From: Clostridium_S neuense
Lineage (GTDB): Bacteria; Bacillota; Clostridia; Clostridiales; Clostridiaceae
Length of the DNA stretch: 64,000 bases
Assembly (NCBI RefSeq): GCF_045310695.1
Contig: NZ_JBJIAA010000017.1
Span: 1-64,000 of the forward strand
Direction: 5' to 3'
Position numbers and translations under genes: made by a program. Under the pieces are notes generated by a model that searched no databases, had not been told where the DNA came from, and saw only the letters and a list, made by a program, of their open reading frames with translations. Below are positions 1 to 8,247 of the stretch, one piece after another. Numbering within the stretch: the first letter of the stretch is position 1; every line of letters begins with the position of its first letter.

Positions 1-68
1 ATTATAATAAAAATAAGTGCAGATTACTTAATCAAATGAGATTAAGTATCTACACTTATAGTACAAGA

Positions 69-203
69 CAATTGAAATATCTTAGCATTTTACAATTTTT
101 GAACCAAGATTTATTAGGATTTTTTTAAATCGCTTCTTCAGCATTGTTACTTCGCTCCACGGTAGTGCAAGGAAAAAATTCCTCCGTACCTATGGAATTT
201 TAG
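69..203. repeat. Intergenic repeat, copy 1
   Basis: About 135 bp that reappears inverted at 7439-7570 with high identity along its whole length. Both copies share the block GCATTGTTACTTC, a CGGTAGT-GCAA stretch and a GGAAxTTTTTTCC-like palindrome. The remainder of 1-295 is AT-rich with no convincing open frame. The GCATTGTTACTTC block recurs alone near 2945, 7770 and 46740, next to 3' ends of genes. No transposase is linked to it, so a non-autonomous or REP-like element is the likeliest reading. Confidence 0.7.
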
Positions 204-295
204 GCATGAATCTTTGTAATCAATTAAATTTTTACATAATATATTGCTTTTAATTTCTATTAATTAATTTTATTTAAACTATTCCTTCAATGATG

Positions 296-853
296 TTACT
301 TCGCACCTACACTCCAGGCTTTTCCTATTTTTTTTCCAACATTGTAATAATTGAATTCGTATATAGAAAGTAATATAGGATTAATTTTTTTCAAATCTAA
401 AGTGTCATTTGTAAAATATTTTTCTTCAGTATAAACTTCTATTACTTTGCCTATAAAAATCACATTACTTCCGCCTAAATCTAATTCTTGTATAAGTTCA
501 CATTCAACATTAACCGGGCATTCCTCAATCATTGGAGCATTTTTAAGTTCACCATAGAAGTTATTAAAAAGTTTTGATTTGTCAACAGTATTTCCCGATA
601 CAATACCGCAATAATCTGTTACTTCTAGCATTTCCACGGATGGAATGTTAATACTAAAAGAATTGTTTTGTCTAATACCATCACAAGTATAATGAGATTT
701 ATTAAGTGAAATTGACATCATGGCAGGGGTGCGATTTACTATGCTACAGAACGAAACATTTAAATAGTTAGTTTTATCATTTACAGTTGTACCAACGAGT
801 ACTGTAGGTAGTGGGTAAAGATAACCTTTGTTTCCAATTTTCATTTTATTCAT
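296..853 (-). CDS. Flavin reductase family protein (flavoredoxin-like)
   Basis: A protein of 185 residues with the compact flavin-reductase/FMN-binding split-barrel pattern. The N-terminal YLYPLPTVLVGT and NYLNVSFCSIVNRTPAMMSIS match the family, in which FMN is bound and NAD(P)H- or ferredoxin-linked electrons are passed on. The frame is open to position 862, but AAGGAG at 863-868 abuts that ATG directly, so the ATG at 853 (spacer 9 nt) is preferred. It is transcribed divergently from the HxlR regulator at 1365, across a 500-bp gap that holds an inverted-repeat element. HxlR regulators often control a neighbouring redox gene, so control by that regulator is plausible but inferred. The physiological electron partner cannot be told from sequence. 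Confidence 0.85.
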   Translation of the reverse strand: MNKMKIGNKGYLYPLPTVLVGTTVNDKTNYLNVSFCSIVNRTPAMMSISLNKSHYTCDGIRQNNSFSINIPSVEMLEVTDYCGIVSGNTVDKSKLFNNFYGELKNAPMIEECPVNVECELIQELDLGGSNVIFIGKVIEVYTEEKYFTNDTLDLKKINPILLSIYEFNYYNVGKKIGKAWSVGAK

Positions 854-962
854 TAGATACATCTCCTTGTATTACATTTATGTATATGCAATATAGATAA
901 ATAAGCTGAAAGCTCAAAGTAGCTGATGTTAAAACTTTGCAAGTAATATTTTGGAAGCTTTA

Positions 963-1186
963 ATCAGTTGACAATGTACAGAGGACAATTGACAGTTAAG
1001 GATGATTTATCTTTCGCTTCTCTCAGATAAATCTTTAATTATAACTAATGATGCTTAGCTTTGCTAAGCGAGAAAAATAGGCAATTTTTAAGAATTGGCG
1101 TAAGCATTAAGTTTAAGACTTTCTGTAGTGAAACGGAAAAAAAGTCAACCTTAACTATCATCTGTCAATTGTCCATTGTCAACTGA
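963..1186. mobile_element. MITE-like inverted-repeat element
   Basis: The 224-bp segment is bounded by perfect 14-bp terminal repeats, ATCAGTTGACAATG at 963 and its complement ending at 1186. The similarity continues inward through GACAATTGACAG and AAGG(A/T)TGA. It has no coding capacity and lies between two divergent genes. Related short elements occur at 6576-6744, 21095-21395 and perhaps 53698-53796. The structure fits a miniature inverted-repeat transposable element. No target-site duplication could be fixed by eye. Confidence 0.7.
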
Positions 1187-1364
1187 TATATGTTCATATA
1201 ACCAACATGTTCCAAAACAGAATTCAGCTAATTTTAATCTTTCAAGTTGTTCATCTGCAGTACTATCATTACTTTAAACTAAGATTATATATTGTACAAG
1301 TACCTACATTTTTGTATAATACTATATAAAAGGTAAGTATAGACAAATTGGAGATGTGTAATTT

Positions 1365-1706
1365 ATGTCAATAAAGGATAAAAAAATATATACTTGTCCT
1401 ATAGATTTTACTATTGATTTAATTAGTGGTAAGTGGAGTATGTGGATTTTATGGACGTTACAAAATGGAGATGGACCTCTTCGTTTTGGACAAATTAGGA
1501 GAAGTATACCTAATATCACTGAAAAAATGTTGATGCAGGAACTTAAAAAATTTGAAGGCTATGGCATTATAAATAGGAAGGTATATCCAGAAGTGCCACC
1601 CAAAGTAGAATATTCCCTAACTGAAGCAGGCAAAAGCCTAAAACCTATAATGGTATTAATAAAACAGTGGGGAAATGAGCATTTATGCATTCAAGAAAAA
1701 TTGTAA
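1365..1706 (+). CDS. HxlR-family transcriptional regulator
   Basis: 113 residues, the normal length for HxlR winged-helix regulators. Landmarks are the early Cys in YTCPIDFTIDLISGKWSMWIL (the family begins CP...L.vigGKW), the recognition helix region RRSIPNITEKMLMQELKKFEGYGII and the wing with YSLTEAGKSL. GGAG lies about 9 nt before the ATG. In this family the early Cys often senses oxidants or electrophiles, here inferred only. The divergent flavin reductase is the likely target. The 3' end overlaps the end of a converging truncated gene by 16 nt. Confidence 0.9.
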   Translation: MSIKDKKIYTCPIDFTIDLISGKWSMWILWTLQNGDGPLRFGQIRRSIPNITEKMLMQELKKFEGYGIINRKVYPEVPPKVEYSLTEAGKSLKPIMVLIKQWGNEHLCIQEKL

Positions 1707-1933
1707 AATAAAAACTGGATTTTTATTATAAGTATTACGCAAGGTTCATATTTTTCTGTAATCAAAACATCTTTATAATTATTTATGCTGAGCAGTTCTG
1801 CATGTGGGACAACAAAAACTAATGCACATTTATAACTTTGCTTATATTCACTAAAATCTATATTAGAAATTTCAAATAGAATGTTAGGATCTTTATTGAA
1901 AATATTTACGATGTTATTATATAGATTAGCCAT
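1691..1933 (-). pseudogene. Truncated 5' part of an Fe-S (epoxyqueuosine reductase-like) protein
   Basis: 80 codons behind a strong AAGGAGAT site. The first 60 residues (SEYKQSYKCALVFVVPH, then LLSINNYKDV) resemble, from memory, the N-terminus of clostridial double-4Fe-4S proteins annotated as epoxyqueuosine reductase-like, which are several times longer. After about residue 62 the sequence turns into a hydrophobic tail and stops inside the 3' end of the HxlR gene, without the cysteine clusters. I read it as a gene that lost its 3' part. A short genuine protein is the alternative. Confidence 0.45.
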
Positions 1934-1994
1934 GTGAGATCTCCTTATAAGTTTTATTCAGTATTCTTTTAAAACATAGCTATTCAATTAAATA

Positions 1995-2537
1995 TTACCA
2001 GGATTCATAATGAACTATATTATCAAGGCTTTTTCTTGGACGAGTATTAGGAGTTTCATTAGGATAGCCGATTGTTATAACGCCAACTACATATTTATCA
2101 GGGGGGATATTTAGGATTGGTCTAATTTCTTCTTGTGTAAATTCTGCAACCCAGCAAACTCCTAAACCTAAATTATTTGCTTGTAGGAGCATGTAGCCTG
2201 TTGAAATTGAAGTGTCTCTAATTATGCGCTTCACCTCATCTTGAGGACTGTTATCATCGATTGTGATTGATATGTCTTTTTTTATTCTGCATCGAACATC
2301 TGCAACACTTACAATAAAAACAGGAGCTGTTAGCATCCATTTTTGATTGTGACAAGCCTCTGTTATTTTTTGTTTCATTACTTCAGATTTTACCACTATG
2401 TAATGCCATGGTTGAGTGTTATTCCCTGATGGTGCTAATCTTCCACTTTCCAATATTTCAACTATTTTTTCATTTTCAACTTTTTTGTTAATATAATTTC
2501 TTATGCTTCTACGCATCTGAATTTCTTTAATTATCAA
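1995..2537 (-). CDS. Nitroreductase family protein
   Basis: About 180 residues with the family's N-terminal MRRSIRNY (FMN phosphate contact), SGRLAPSGNNTQPWHYIVV, and the C-terminal GLGVCWVAEF and GYPNETPNTRPRKSLDNIVHYE. Such enzymes are dimeric FMN oxidoreductases acting on nitro compounds, quinones or flavins with NAD(P)H. The frame extends to a GTG at 2546, but that codon lies inside the AGAGGTG ribosome binding site, so the TTG at 2537 (spacer 6 nt) is chosen. The substrate is unknown. It appears monocistronic. Confidence 0.88.
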   Translation of the reverse strand: MIIKEIQMRRSIRNYINKKVENEKIVEILESGRLAPSGNNTQPWHYIVVKSEVMKQKITEACHNQKWMLTAPVFIVSVADVRCRIKKDISITIDDNSPQDEVKRIIRDTSISTGYMLLQANNLGLGVCWVAEFTQEEIRPILNIPPDKYVVGVITIGYPNETPNTRPRKSLDNIVHYESW

Positions 2538-2680
2538 TTTATTCACCTCTATGTAGTTTATTATCTTACTTAATTTTCACATATCATAAAAATTGTGAAG
2601 TAACGCATAACGAAAGAATTTACTGATTGAAGGCAGCAAATAATGAAAGCTTTGACGATGTATAGCACGTCAAAAGTAAA

Positions 2681-2859
2681 CATACGCGGGGTTTGGGCTT
2701 TGCCCATTATCCTTCTATAACCAAAAGCAAACACTGTTTAAGCAACAGGCAAAAACTAAAAGCAAGCAGAAATTAAGAACACGAGGTTTGGGCGAATATA
2801 TAGATGACTAATACAAGTTAAAGAAGGATAATGGGATTACATCCCAAACCCCGTATATG
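2681..2859. mobile_element. Inverted-repeat element, family 2, copy 1
   Basis: The arms at 2681-2716 and 2822-2859 are about 36 bp each. They share GGGGTTTGGG and CCCATTATCCTTCT and can form a large hairpin. A partial third arm (GTTATCCTTCTATAA) follows at 2863. A second copy with the same arms stands at 7593-7751. The element is non-coding, lies between the nitroreductase gene and the 3' end of asd, and may also end asd transcription. Confidence 0.7.
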
Positions 2860-2946
2860 ATCGTTATCCTTCTATAATATAGGTAGGTACTTGCTTAAAT
2901 TTACCACCTTAGATTTATAGAATTTTTTTAATGCGACGAGGCATTG

Positions 2947-4029
2947 TTACTTCGCAATTAAATATCCTTGAGCCTTTAAAAGTTCTGCAGTTAATACTCC
3001 ACCGCCAGCTGCTCCACGCAAAGTATTGTGGGAAAGGCAAACGAATTTATAGTCATATACCTTGTCTTCTCTAAGTCTTCCCATAGTTATACCCATTCCA
3101 TGTTCATAATCCCGATCTAGCTTAGTTTGAGGTCTGTTGTCTTCGGTAAAATAATGCAAAAACTTCTTAGGGGCACTTGGAAGATTAGCAACTAAGTTTG
3201 AAGGTTTATAGTTTTCCCATGAGGATATTATTTCTTCCCTTGAAGGCTTTTTTTCAAAACTTACAAAAACAGCTGCTAAATGTCCATCTGATACTGGAAC
3301 TCTTATACATTGAGTTGTTATAATTGGACTTTCAGCATTTACAATTTGATTGTTTTTTATTTTACCCCATATTTTTAATGGCTCATTTTCACTTTTTTCT
3401 TCTTCTCCACCAATAAAAGGTATTACATTATCTATTATCTCAGGAAAGTCGTTAAAGGTTTTGCCAGCACCTGATATGGCTTGGTAAGTGCATGCAAGTA
3501 TTGTTTTAGGTTTAAATTCAAGTAGTGCGCTAATTGGAGGAACGTAACTTTGAATTGAGCAGTTTGGTTTAACTGCAATAAAGCCTCTTTTTGTTCCAAG
3601 ACGCTTTTTTTGAGCTTCAATTATTGCTGTATGCTCTCCATTTATTTCTGGTATAATCATAGGAACATCAGCAGCATATCTGTTAGCAGAGTTATTTGAA
3701 ATTACTGGTGTCTCATGCTTTGCATATGCCTCTTCTAATTTTCTTGTTTCCTCTTTATTTAATGAAATTGCACAAAATACAAAATCAACCTCATTACAGA
3801 TTTCATCAATGCTTAAAGCATCTTTAACTATCAACTTCTTTACATTTTCAGGGATTGGCTCGTTCATTTTCCATCTATTTTTAACTGCTTCTTCATAGGT
3901 TAGACCAGAAGACTTTTTACTTGCAGCAATTACAGTAACTTCAAACCAAGGGTGATTTTTTAAAAGGCATGCAAATCTCTGTCCTACCATGCCTGTACCG
4001 CCTATTAATCCAACTTTTAACTTATTCAT
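2947..4029 (-). CDS. asd: Aspartate-semialdehyde dehydrogenase
   Basis: 360 residues. It reduces aspartyl phosphate to aspartate semialdehyde, the branch point to lysine, methionine and threonine. The NADP-binding GLIGGTGMVGQRF opens the protein, the catalytic Cys sits in AVKPNCSIQSYV (about residue 155), and the substrate region shows SGAGKTFNDFPEI and PVSDGHLAAVF. Length and motifs fit the archaeal/fungal type of Asd rather than the proteobacterial one. AAGGTG precedes the ATG by 5 nt. It is single, between intergenic repeats. No lysine riboswitch could be recognised upstream (4030-4314 is AT-rich without clear structure). Confidence 0.95.
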   Translation of the reverse strand: MNKLKVGLIGGTGMVGQRFACLLKNHPWFEVTVIAASKKSSGLTYEEAVKNRWKMNEPIPENVKKLIVKDALSIDEICNEVDFVFCAISLNKEETRKLEEAYAKHETPVISNNSANRYAADVPMIIPEINGEHTAIIEAQKKRLGTKRGFIAVKPNCSIQSYVPPISALLEFKPKTILACTYQAISGAGKTFNDFPEIIDNVIPFIGGEEEKSENEPLKIWGKIKNNQIVNAESPIITTQCIRVPVSDGHLAAVFVSFEKKPSREEIISSWENYKPSNLVANLPSAPKKFLHYFTEDNRPQTKLDRDYEHGMGITMGRLREDKVYDYKFVCLSHNTLRGAAGGGVLTAELLKAQGYLIAK

Positions 4030-4314
4030 GTTAGCACCTTCTTATTAATATTTCTTACATTTATAGTAGCATATAAGGTTGGATTAGTAAAATTGATAAT
4101 TTCAATATAAATAATCAAAAATTTTGATAGAAGGCTATAATGTACATAAAAATGATTTTCAATAGCTAATACTAAATTGGGTTAAAATAAGTACTATATT
4201 TTTTACGTAAATAGTAATTTACATTAATATACAAACAATTAACAGAATCTTAGTTTCAAATAACTATATACAATAATATTATTATAGTAATAGCAAAGAG
4301 AAGAGGGTGATGGA

Positions 4315-4887
4315 ATGATTACAAATACCCATATATTATTTTCAAAAATTTTATATGAAAGTTGTTTGAAGGATTTGAATTTTAAGCTTAGGAAGTATAA
4401 ATTCATGTATGGTAATATTAAACCAGATATATTTTGTAATCATTTTAAAGACAACCATACAATAAAAGATAGCATAAATATTGTAGAAGATTATTCTAAA
4501 GAATTAATAAGATGTAAAAGTGATATAGATAAATTTTCAATTAAATTAGGAGTAATATGTCATTATGTATGTGATTATTTTTGCATATATCACACAGAGG
4601 GTTATGTTAATAATAGCATATTTGAGCATATTAGCTACGAAAAAAAGCTTCATGCTAAAGTAATAGAAATGGTTGAAAAGAAGAAAATAAAAACTGGAAA
4701 CAGCTTGGCAGAAAAAGATATAGTTAAATTTGTTTATAAAATGCAAGAAAAATACTTAAATGAAAAACAATCTTTAATTACGGATATAAATTATGCACTA
4801 GAAACTGCCAATGCAGTAGCAGAGGGAATTATATACTATAGTATTTTAGAGAATGGGAAGATAAATAATTTTGAGCACATATCTTAA
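4315..4887 (+). CDS. Zinc-dependent phospholipase C-like protein
   Basis: 190 residues with the pattern of the zinc-dependent phospholipase C/S1-P1 nuclease fold: an early His in TNTHILFSK, GNIKPDIFCNHFKDNH, and HYVCDYFCIYHTEG. These supply spaced His and Asp ligands like those of the clostridial alpha-toxin catalytic domain. Unlike secreted toxins it has no signal peptide and no C-terminal lipid-binding domain. It is therefore probably a cytoplasmic member, of the kind seen in many clostridia with unknown substrate. GAGGGTGATGGA lies just before the ATG. Confidence 0.7.
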   Translation: MITNTHILFSKILYESCLKDLNFKLRKYKFMYGNIKPDIFCNHFKDNHTIKDSINIVEDYSKELIRCKSDIDKFSIKLGVICHYVCDYFCIYHTEGYVNNSIFEHISYEKKLHAKVIEMVEKKKIKTGNSLAEKDIVKFVYKMQEKYLNEKQSLITDINYALETANAVAEGIIYYSILENGKINNFEHIS

Positions 4888-4959
4888 CAGCATATATTAT
4901 TATTTTAATTATGGCCGATTTGGATTATAATAATTATAAAAAATACAAATAGGTGTGTT

Positions 4960-5325
4960 ATGAAGAAAAAAGGAAAATTAAGTATATTATCAATATTAAT
5001 TATTATTATTGTGATTTTAATAGCAAAGCATTCTTTATTATTGCATAAGGAAATAAAAACTATTAAGCCGCCTACAATAGAAAACAGGCAGTTAGGAAAT
5101 ATGAGTGTTTATAAATGGGTGACTGTAAGAGATTTAGCAGCAAGACATAATATAAGGGAAGAGGATATTTTTAAAGCTTTAGAAATTAAACCAGAAAAAG
5201 GTGATGAGCATATACCTATTAGGGCGTTATTAAAAAAATATAATAAGAATCCACAATACATTAAAAGCAATCTAAGGAAAATAATAAAAACTCATAGAAA
5301 TATAGAGGGTATAAGATATGAGTAG
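4960..5325 (+). CDS. Small membrane-anchored protein in the dedA operon
   Basis: 121 residues. An N-terminal hydrophobic helix (residues 7-24, LSILSILIIIIVILIA) is followed by a basic, helical soluble part. That part has two similar helical segments, VRDLAARHNIREEDIFKALEI and PIRALLKKYNKNPQYIKSNLR, suggesting an internal repeat. I do not recognise the family. Its last 8 nt overlap the start of the dedA-like gene, so the two are translationally coupled and may act together at the membrane. Confidence 0.6.
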   Translation: MKKKGKLSILSILIIIIVILIAKHSLLLHKEIKTIKPPTIENRQLGNMSVYKWVTVRDLAARHNIREEDIFKALEIKPEKGDEHIPIRALLKKYNKNPQYIKSNLRKIIKTHRNIEGIRYE

Positions 5326-5929
5326 CTTTATGGAATTGTTGATGCAATATTTCCGTCAGTATAACATATTGTTTTTGAGTGTTCTAATGATACTTCAAGG
5401 AATTGGAGTACCCATTGGAATGTCAATGCTGGTAATAGCCTGTGGTGCTTTTGCATATGCTGGTGAGTTTAATATAATCAGTATTTTGCTAGAGGTCTGG
5501 ATTTTTGCATGGCTTGGTGATTGTGCAGGATACTTTTTGTGGAGAATTATTGGATATAGGGTTCTTAATAAATTTCCTAAGATAAATAATTATTTTGAGC
5601 CTAAAATATTAAAAGCACATAATTATTTAGACAAGCATGGGAAATTAGCTGTATTTTTAACGAGATTTTTAATTTCACCCATGGGACCATTTGTTAATGC
5701 TTCAGCTGGTATTGTAAATTATAGTTTGGTTGAGTTTAGTTTATTTGCCTTACTTGGAGAACTTTTTTGGACAATTATATATATTGCGCTTGGATACTGG
5801 TTTGGAGATTCGTGGGAAAACATAATACCATTGGTATCACAATTTGGACAAATAATTACATATGTAGTTATTTTAATGATAATAGTGTATATGTTTATTA
5901 AAATTATTAGGGGGAAAAATAAGAAATAA
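5318..5929 (+). CDS. DedA/SNARE-associated family membrane protein
   Basis: 203 residues with four or more hydrophobic segments and DedA landmarks: GIGVPIGMSMLVIACGAFAYAG, GDCAGYFLWRIIGYRVL, and RFLISPMGPFVNASAGI before YSLVEFSLFALLGELFWT. DedA proteins are membrane transporters linked to lipid carrier (undecaprenyl phosphate or phospholipid) flipping and membrane homeostasis. Its start overlaps the upstream small membrane protein by 8 nt. Which lipid it moves is not decidable here. Confidence 0.85.
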   Translation: MSSFMELLMQYFRQYNILFLSVLMILQGIGVPIGMSMLVIACGAFAYAGEFNIISILLEVWIFAWLGDCAGYFLWRIIGYRVLNKFPKINNYFEPKILKAHNYLDKHGKLAVFLTRFLISPMGPFVNASAGIVNYSLVEFSLFALLGELFWTIIYIALGYWFGDSWENIIPLVSQFGQIITYVVILMIIVYMFIKIIRGKNKK

Positions 5930-6018
5930 ATTCAGAATTATAAATTTATTTTTAAATACAATACTTGAAAGTTAACTTTATAAATGCTACTATACAAGTA
6001 TGTAAAGGAGGAATTAAT

Positions 6019-6498
6019 ATGGAGAAAATTGCAAGCTTCACAGTTAATCATTTAAAGTTAAAGCCAGGTGTTTATGTTTCGAGAAAAGATAAGTTTGGTG
6101 ATGTAGTTATAACTACCTTTGATATAAGGATGACAAGTCCTAATGATGAGCCAGTTATGAATACAGCTGAGGTTCATACTATTGAGCATTTAGGGGCAAC
6201 TTTTTTAAGAAATCACAAAGAATATTCAACAAAGACTGTATACTTTGGACCAATGGGATGTAGAACAGGGTTTTATTTAATTTTGCACGGAGATTATAAG
6301 TCCAGCGATATCGTGGATTTATTAAAAGAAATGTATAAGTTTATGGCAGATTTTGAAGGGGATGTACCTGGCGCTGCTGCAAAAGACTGCGGGAATTATT
6401 TGGATATGAATTTGCCAATGGCAAAATATTTATCAAAAAAATATCTATCCGAAGTTTTAGAAAACATAGGTGAAGATAGACTTAATTATCCACAATAA
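6019..6498 (+). CDS. luxS: S-ribosylhomocysteine lyase
   Basis: 159 residues. It cleaves S-ribosylhomocysteine to homocysteine and DPD, the autoinducer-2 precursor, in the activated methyl cycle. The iron/zinc ligands are visible: His53 and His57 in HTIEHLGATF and Cys in AAAKDCGNYLDM (about 125); FGPMGCRTGFY carries the active-site Cys. AAAGGAGG stands 8 nt before the ATG at 6019. An in-frame ATG further upstream has no binding site. Its terminator appears to have been invaded by a repeat (6521-6799). Confidence 0.97.
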   Translation: MEKIASFTVNHLKLKPGVYVSRKDKFGDVVITTFDIRMTSPNDEPVMNTAEVHTIEHLGATFLRNHKEYSTKTVYFGPMGCRTGFYLILHGDYKSSDIVDLLKEMYKFMADFEGDVPGAAAKDCGNYLDMNLPMAKYLSKKYLSEVLENIGEDRLNYPQ

Positions 6499-6520
6499 AG
6501 GATTAGTGTAGACAGACAAG

Positions 6521-6799
6521 CTGAAATATAAAAATTGCATATGTCAAATGTATACTGAAAAATTGGAAGTTGAAGCAATGCACAATTTACAATGAATGAC
6601 GATTTTTCTCCGCTGCCTCTGCGAAAATCTAAAACTTAATGCCTGCGCATAGTGTAAAGTATAGTGCTCAGCGTAGCTGATTCTATTAAGTTCTAAGATT
6701 TACCTGAGAGTAGCGAAAGGCAAATCATCCTTAATTGTGCATTGAGTCAATTTTTAGTTTAACAGAATCAATTTGATATTAGCAATTTTTATATTTCAG
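6521..6799 (+). terminator. luxS terminator stem split by an inserted repeat
   Basis: CTGAAATATAAAAATTGC at 6521-6538 is perfectly complementary to 6782-6799. The downstream arm is followed at once by seven T residues, the signature of an intrinsic terminator just after luxS. The arms are 243 nt apart. Inside lies a separate element bounded by perfect 12-bp repeats CAATGCACAATT (6576-6587) and its complement (6733-6744), so a MITE-like insertion into the terminator loop is the simplest explanation. Confidence 0.6.
6576..6744. mobile_element. MITE-like element inside the luxS terminator
   Basis: 169 bp with perfect 12-bp terminal repeats (CAATGCACAATT). Inward similarity (GACGATTTTTCTCCGC against GATGATTTGCCTTTCGC) links it to the elements at 963-1186 and 21095-21395. 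It has no coding capacity. Confidence 0.65.
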
Positions 6800-6841
6800 T
6801 TTTTTTATAGAAAAGGTGCAGGAGCGAGGTGAATATAAATA

Positions 6842-7351
6842 ATGAAAAGAACCTTTGCAAACAGGCCCAATTGGACAAGACTTATAAATAAAAGATTTAA
6901 ACTTAAGTATATAGAACAAAAAGAATTTAAGGGATATGTGTCAATAATTTATGCTGATAATGTGAGAGAACCGCTAGGTGTAAAAGCGGGAAATAAGAAG
7001 TTATGTGTGCTGGACAATTGATTTATATGGATGCAGCATTTCCCAAGTGACTGCAAATATGCCTTAACTACTATGTTTAATGGTAAGCAGGAGGTTGTAC
7101 AATGGTATTTTGATATATGTGATGGTAATAAACTTAGCTCTTCAGGAATTCCATATTATGATGATTTATATTTAGATGTTGTTTTTCTTCCAACTGATGA
7201 ATTGATATTATTAGATGGAGATGAACTTCAGCAAGCCTTGAAAGATAAGGATATTACAAAAGACCAATATGAATTAGCTTATGGGGAAGCACAAATGATT
7301 ATGAAGAATATGCAAGAAAATAAGGACTTGTTGCTATTTGACAGTAAATAG
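6842..7351 (+). pseudogene. DUF402 domain protein interrupted by an in-frame TGA
   Basis: The ATG at 6842 follows GAGGTG and opens a 169-codon frame that is continuous except for one TGA at 7019-7021 (codon 60). The residues before it (KRTFANRPNWTRLINKRF, then YVSIIYADNVREPLGVKAG) and after it (FIWMQHFPSDCKYALTTMF, VVQWYFDICDG, YYDDLYLDVVFLP) match one DUF402 protein, a nucleoside-phosphate-binding fold. The TGA stands where a Gly codon (GGA) is expected between Asn and Phe-Ile-Trp, so one base change explains it. The second half could be made from the ATG at 7031 only as a fragment. Confidence 0.8.
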
Positions 7352-7438
7352 AATTTGAAACAACTAATGTAAATAAACGAATTATACAATAAAAATAATG
7401 ATAAATTGTTTAAATAATGATCTATAAAGATTCACTCA

Positions 7439-7570
7439 AAAATTCCGTAGGAACGGAGGAATTTTTTCATTGTACTACCGTGTGAGTGAAGTAACAATGC
7501 TGAAGGAACGATTTAAAAAAATCATAATAAATCTTGGCTCAAAAATTGTAAAATACTTAGATATTTCAAT
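7439..7570. repeat. Intergenic repeat, copy 2 (inverted)
   Basis: Reverse-complement copy of 69-203, with only scattered mismatches. It directly adjoins the family 2 inverted-repeat element that begins near 7593. Together they fill the 430-bp gap between the DUF402 gene and cheX, where no reading frame is seen. Confidence 0.7.
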
Positions 7571-7592
7571 TTGTTTGAGCGATAGCGAGTAT

Positions 7593-7751
7593 AAACATAT
7601 GCGAGGTTTGGGCTTTGCCCATTATCCTTCTTGAACTCAAAGTAAGCACTATTTTAAAATAGCCACCAAGATTTATAGGATTTATTATTGAAAGTGCTTT
7701 TATCTTATTCTAGAAGGATAATGGGCTGACGCCCAAACCTCGGGCATGTTT
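7593..7751. mobile_element. Inverted-repeat element, family 2, copy 2
   Basis: The arms at 7593-7631 and 7712-7751 share AAACAT, CGAGGTTTGGGC and GCCCATTATCCTTCT and match the arms of the element at 2681-2859; the interiors differ. It is followed by GCGACGAAGCATTGTTACTTC, the same motif that follows copy 1. The repeat order is thus conserved at two sites. Confidence 0.7.
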
Positions 7752-7782
7752 ATGCGACGAAGCATTGTTACTTCACGTTATA

Positions 7783-8247
7783 TTATGCAATATTATCAAT
7801 TGCCACATTTATTTCAAAAGGAAGATTGCAAACTCTCATTTCTATGCATATTACTTTATCTGCATTTGTTGTAGCGGTAGAATCACCGTATATCATAGTT
7901 GGAGTTGAGATATCTATCATTATGCTATTTTTTGAGAAAGTTGTAGAAGCATTTGCAGTAAGCATATTAGATAATTCTGAAATTGCGCTTTGTGCCATTG
8001 CATCAAACTCTTTTATTTCCATGCCCATCATCATTGCAGAAGCTATTTTTTTTGCGCATTCTATGCTTGTACCATAAATTATATTGCCTTTAAAATCCCC
8101 AACTATTCCAACATTTATTAGCACACCTGGGCTTTTTACGTATTTCTCTTTTATTGATAAATTTCCTTTTTTTAAATCATTTATACCAAGTTGCGGCATT
8201 ACATTTATAAAAGCAGAAATAAAAGGATTTACATATTTGACATCCAT
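7783..8247 (-). CDS. CheX-like chemotaxis phosphatase
   Basis: 154 residues in the CheC/CheX/FliY phosphatase fold. It starts MDVKYVNPFISAFINV and has the helix with E and N expected in CheX (QSAISELSNMLTANASTTF, residues about 86-104), where the E..N pair drives CheY-P dephosphorylation. AAGGAGG precedes the ATG. It overlaps the 3' end of the upstream receiver-CheX gene by 19 nt, so the two are cotranscribed. No cheA, cheY or flagellar genes are nearby, so its substrate may be the receiver of its neighbour or a distant CheY. Confidence 0.8.
   Translation of the reverse strand: MDVKYVNPFISAFINVMPQLGINDLKKGNLSIKEKYVKSPGVLINVGIVGDFKGNIIYGTSIECAKKIASAMMMGMEIKEFDAMAQSAISELSNMLTANASTTFSKNSIMIDISTPTMIYGDSTATTNADKVICIEMRVCNLPFEINVAIDNIA

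Noticed and set aside
4315..4887. Secreted alpha-toxin-like phospholipase C
   Set aside because: The metal-ligand pattern is similar, but there is no signal peptide or C-terminal membrane-binding domain, so a toxin call is not supported.
7019..7021. UGA as selenocysteine in the DUF402 gene
   Set aside because: The expected residue at this place is Gly, not Cys or Sec, and no bacterial SECIS-like hairpin was seen directly after the codon. A nonsense change is simpler.
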